This document shows positions 22,396 to 24,350 of a DNA stretch of 24,350 nucleotides, in pieces (position 1 is the first letter of the stretch; each line of letters starts with the position of its first letter). The notes under the pieces were generated by a model that saw only the letters and a program-made list of their open reading frames with translations, was not told the origin of the DNA and ran no database searches. A program made the translations under genes and the position numbers. Source of the stretch: CAYNGH01 sp964396845 (GTDB lineage Bacteria > Vulcanimicrobiota > JAJTBE01 > CAYNGH01); assembly GCA_964396845.1 (NCBI GenBank), contig CAYNGH010000033.1, positions 1 to 24,350 of the forward strand, given 5' to 3'.

Positions 22396-23460
22396 ATGAC
22401 CGTAGTAAACGCCATGAAATTTGATTTTTACCGGGGAGCAATGGTCTGTGACGAACAGACGACCTTTGAAGATAACCGGTATGCTTTTCTGTCGGACAAA
22501 ATAAAAAGGCTGGTTCCTAAAAATATTACCGAAGATCTGGGCACTGTGGCTGCCTATGGCGGTTCCGGCACCCAGTCCGTGGCGGCAGAGGTGGTAAAAA
22601 AGACCTTCCGGGAAATGAATAACGCATACAAGGACATGAAATCAGCAGGCCTTAAATCTTATCACTACAAATCTATCGAGGATATAGCCCGATTTTCCAT
22701 GAAAAAACTTCTGGAGGTGAAGCATCACCACCTCAATGACAAGCTCTATGCCAATTTCCGTTTTGAGCTGGATGACTTCAACCAGGGATATTATTTCACC
22801 GGGGGAGAAAAAATTGAAATAAAACAGGAAGATATCATCAACAAGGCAGTGGAGTATATCACATGGAAGGATTATTCCGATGATGTGGATTCCATCTTTA
22901 AAAACAGAGCGATAATTGCAGGTTTTGACCAGGAAAACGGTTTCGAGGTGTACAGTCTGTCCCTGATGGAAAACGAATGCTTCTTTGTGGGAGGGCCTTA
23001 TGAATCCATCGGTTCAGGCTCTGATACCGCCACTATCAGCCTCAATGATTTTATTAATACCATGGTCCTCAGTACCCGAAGGGATCGCATTGAACCCCTG
23101 GACGGCATAATGGAACTGATAAGGGCAACAAATGCCTGCGCCAGAAACAACTACGGGGTGGGGGGTTATTACAACATCGTACTTATCGACGGGGAAAAAC
23201 CGAATAACCAGCGGTATTTAGAAATTATGGATCACGAAGCCCGCCTGGCATCGGAAATAGTATATGGACTGGACTTTGGACTCATCAACAGGAACGATGC
23301 CAGGGAAATGATAAACCAGATAGTATTCGAAGGGACATCCTTTGACAAGATTGAAAGGCAGTTGTGCCAGAAATCCCACAACAGCAGAGAGCTGAATCTT
23401 CTCCTGAGGGGATACAAGATTGGAAACCATCTCCGGCGGAGCAGTTCTTCTGAAGAGTAA
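22396..23460 (+). CDS. Proteasome-like Ntn-hydrolase homologue with predicted N-terminal Thr
   Basis: Protein of 354 residues, longer than a 20S beta or HslV subunit. It opens MTVVNAMKFDFYRGAMVCDEQTT; Met removal would expose Thr, the proteasome nucleophile, and the acidic residue before EQTT matches the beta-subunit Asp17 position. DKIKRL (34-39) fits the Lys33 region. GTVAAYGGSGTQSVAAEVV resembles the AG-SGxxAD segment. RAIIAGFDQENGFEVYSLS and CFFVGGPYESIGSGSDTATISL match the late-strand GSG motif, and YGVGGYYNIVLIDG the final strands. About 80 residues follow after the core. ATG 22396 has GGGAG 7 bases upstream; another ATG at 22392 is out of frame. There is no second subunit, Mpa/ARC ATPase or HslU nearby. 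A Usp gene follows after 14 bases. Peptidase activity is inferred. Confidence 0.72.
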   Translation: MTVVNAMKFDFYRGAMVCDEQTTFEDNRYAFLSDKIKRLVPKNITEDLGTVAAYGGSGTQSVAAEVVKKTFREMNNAYKDMKSAGLKSYHYKSIEDIARFSMKKLLEVKHHHLNDKLYANFRFELDDFNQGYYFTGGEKIEIKQEDIINKAVEYITWKDYSDDVDSIFKNRAIIAGFDQENGFEVYSLSLMENECFFVGGPYESIGSGSDTATISLNDFINTMVLSTRRDRIEPLDGIMELIRATNACARNNYGVGGYYNIVLIDGEKPNNQRYLEIMDHEARLASEIVYGLDFGLINRNDAREMINQIVFEGTSFDKIERQLCQKSHNSRELNLLLRGYKIGNHLRRSSSSEE

Positions 23461-23474
23461 AACTGGAGGATTAT

Positions 23475-23927
23475 GTGGAAAAAAACACCAGAGTACTGGC
23501 GGCAGTAAAAGACACATCCTCCATATCCCGGGAAGTGGTACACATTTCCAGTCTATTTGCAAAGGCCCGAAAGGGAGAACTGCTGATTGTCAATGTATGT
23601 GAAGTACCTCTGAGCCTTCCCCTGGATCAGCTTTTGCCCGGCCAGCTGGAATCAGCCCAGAAAATCCTTGACGGGTTGATTAAAATCGCCGAGGATACCG
23701 GGGTCAATGTGGAAACCCACCTGTTGCAAGCCAGGACACCGGGAGCAGGAATCCTCAGCGAGATTAAAGCCGTGGACCCAGATCTGCTGGTTTTAGGGGC
23801 AAAACGGGAAACAGAACCGGGAAGTGCGCCGGAGTATTCCACCACAGCCTATGTGCTGAAACACGCACCCTGCAGGGCTTTGCTTGTTGTCGGCCCTCAG
23901 GAGGAAAAGGCCCCCCATGACCCGTGA
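23475..23927 (+). CDS. Universal stress protein (UspA) family
   Basis: Single-domain Usp fold of 150 residues, cytoplasmic. The N-terminal strand is NTRVLAAVKDTS, then SSLFAKARKGELLIVNVCEVP, a helix, VNVETHLLQARTPGAGILSEIKAVDPDLLVLGAKRE and PCRALLVVGP. The usual ATP-binding pattern GxxGx9G(S/T) is not intact (GAKRETEPGSAPEYSTTAYV), so ATP binding is doubtful. GTG 23475 has GGAGG just upstream; an overlapping ATG at 23473 runs into an early stop in another frame. It overlaps the permease gene by 11 bases. Usp proteins next to APC permeases often act as regulators of the transporter. The three plus-strand genes from 22396 probably form one operon. Confidence 0.88.
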   Translation: MEKNTRVLAAVKDTSSISREVVHISSLFAKARKGELLIVNVCEVPLSLPLDQLLPGQLESAQKILDGLIKIAEDTGVNVETHLLQARTPGAGILSEIKAVDPDLLVLGAKRETEPGSAPEYSTTAYVLKHAPCRALLVVGPQEEKAPHDP

Positions 23928-24350
23928 CACACAGCAACACAACCAGTGTCGATTCAGCGACAGTCTTGAGGAAATCCGGGGCAATCTCCCCGGAGATGTG
24001 GCATTCCGTCGCTGTGGCAACCGCAGGGTATCCCTGAAAAGAACCCTGGGACTGACGGGGGTTTTCAGTATCGCATATGGAAACCTGGGGTCCACGGTTT
24101 ATTTTGCTCTGGGGGTCATCGCCCTTCATGCCCTGGGAGCAACTCCCCTAATTATCCTGATGGCGGCGCTCTTTTTTCTTTTTACCGCCATGTCCTATGC
24201 CGAAGGGACTGCTGCAATCCCCGAGGCAGGAGGCTCATCCAGCTTTGCCCGCAAAGGTTTCAATGAGATGGTCAGTTTTGTTTCCGCATGGTGTCTTCTG
24301 CTGGGATATGCCGCGGCTACTGCTGTGGCTGCCTTTTCTGCCATCAGTTA
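23917..24350 (+). CDS. APC-superfamily amino acid permease, 3' end cut by window edge
   Basis: Only the first 144 codons are present. A cytoplasmic N-terminus of about 40 residues precedes LKRTLGLTGVFSIAYGNLGS (40-59), the first helix with the unwound Gly-rich segment typical of APC transporters. A second helix follows (ATPLIILMAALFFLFTAMSY), then EGTAAIPEAGGSSSFARKGF, the family signature equivalent to YAELAAAIPEAGGSYSYARR, and a third helix. ATG 23917 lies within the end of the Usp gene, with GGAGG about 12 bases upstream, implying coupled translation. The substrate cannot be told from this part. Confidence 0.88.
   Translation, partial: MTRDTQQHNQCRFSDSLEEIRGNLPGDVAFRRCGNRRVSLKRTLGLTGVFSIAYGNLGSTVYFALGVIALHALGATPLIILMAALFFLFTAMSYAEGTAAIPEAGGSSSFARKGFNEMVSFVSAWCLLLGYAAATAVAAFSAIS

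Overview
This window looks like a chromosomal segment of a free-living, probably anaerobic or microaerophilic bacterium with a Gram-negative-type envelope. The signs are a lipoprotein signal with a Cys lipobox, a secreted FecR-domain protein, a PilB/GspE assembly ATPase and a FeoB ferrous iron transporter. Start codons are mixed (ATG, GTG, TTG) and Shine-Dalgarno sites are usually strong. No rRNA, tRNA, CRISPR array or insertion sequence was seen. The phylum cannot be fixed from sequence alone. A deep-branching lineage such as Riflebacteria or a spirochaete relative is only a guess, prompted by the many divergent signalling proteins.

Layout. (1) 1-2747, minus strand: a FeoB-type transporter cut by the left edge, behind a 21-bp perfect palindrome resembling a Fur box; a Mug/TDG-family DNA glycosylase; and a lipoprotein with a carboxypeptidase-regulatory-like domain. 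(2) 2928-7550, plus strand: a DUF58 protein, a TgpA-like membrane transglutaminase overlapping it, and a membrane-anchored ApbE flavinyltransferase. (3) 17559-7571, minus strand: six co-directional genes. They are a LexA-like repressor without the usual Ala-Gly cleavage site, a FecR-domain protein, a CHASE2 nucleotide cyclase, PilB/GspE, a GAF/HD-GYP phosphodiesterase, and a 1010-residue protein joining a decayed CheR-like methyltransferase domain to TPR-like and long charged regions. (4) 17726-20984: RarA, divergent from the LexA-like gene; Ndk, convergent with RarA and sharing stop-codon bases; and a predicted pseudokinase. (5) 21203-22315, minus strand: rplM-rpsI with its own promoter and terminator. 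(6) 22396-24350, plus strand: a free-standing proteasome-like Ntn-hydrolase homologue with a predicted Thr1, a Usp-family protein, and an APC-family permease cut by the right edge.

How the parts may work together. Block 3 reads as a sensory and surface-motility module: envelope input (FecR and CHASE2), a cyclic nucleotide output, a cyclic-di-GMP phosphodiesterase and a pilus-type motor ATPase, ending in a possible degenerate chemotaxis-type scaffold. Several proteins keep a recognisable fold but have lost or changed key residues (cyclase, pseudokinase, LexA-like, CheR-like). This suggests regulatory repurposing, which is inference. The best candidates for something undescribed are the proteasome-like protein at 22396-23460, the CheR-like/TPR fusion, and the LexA-like protein heading the signalling cluster.
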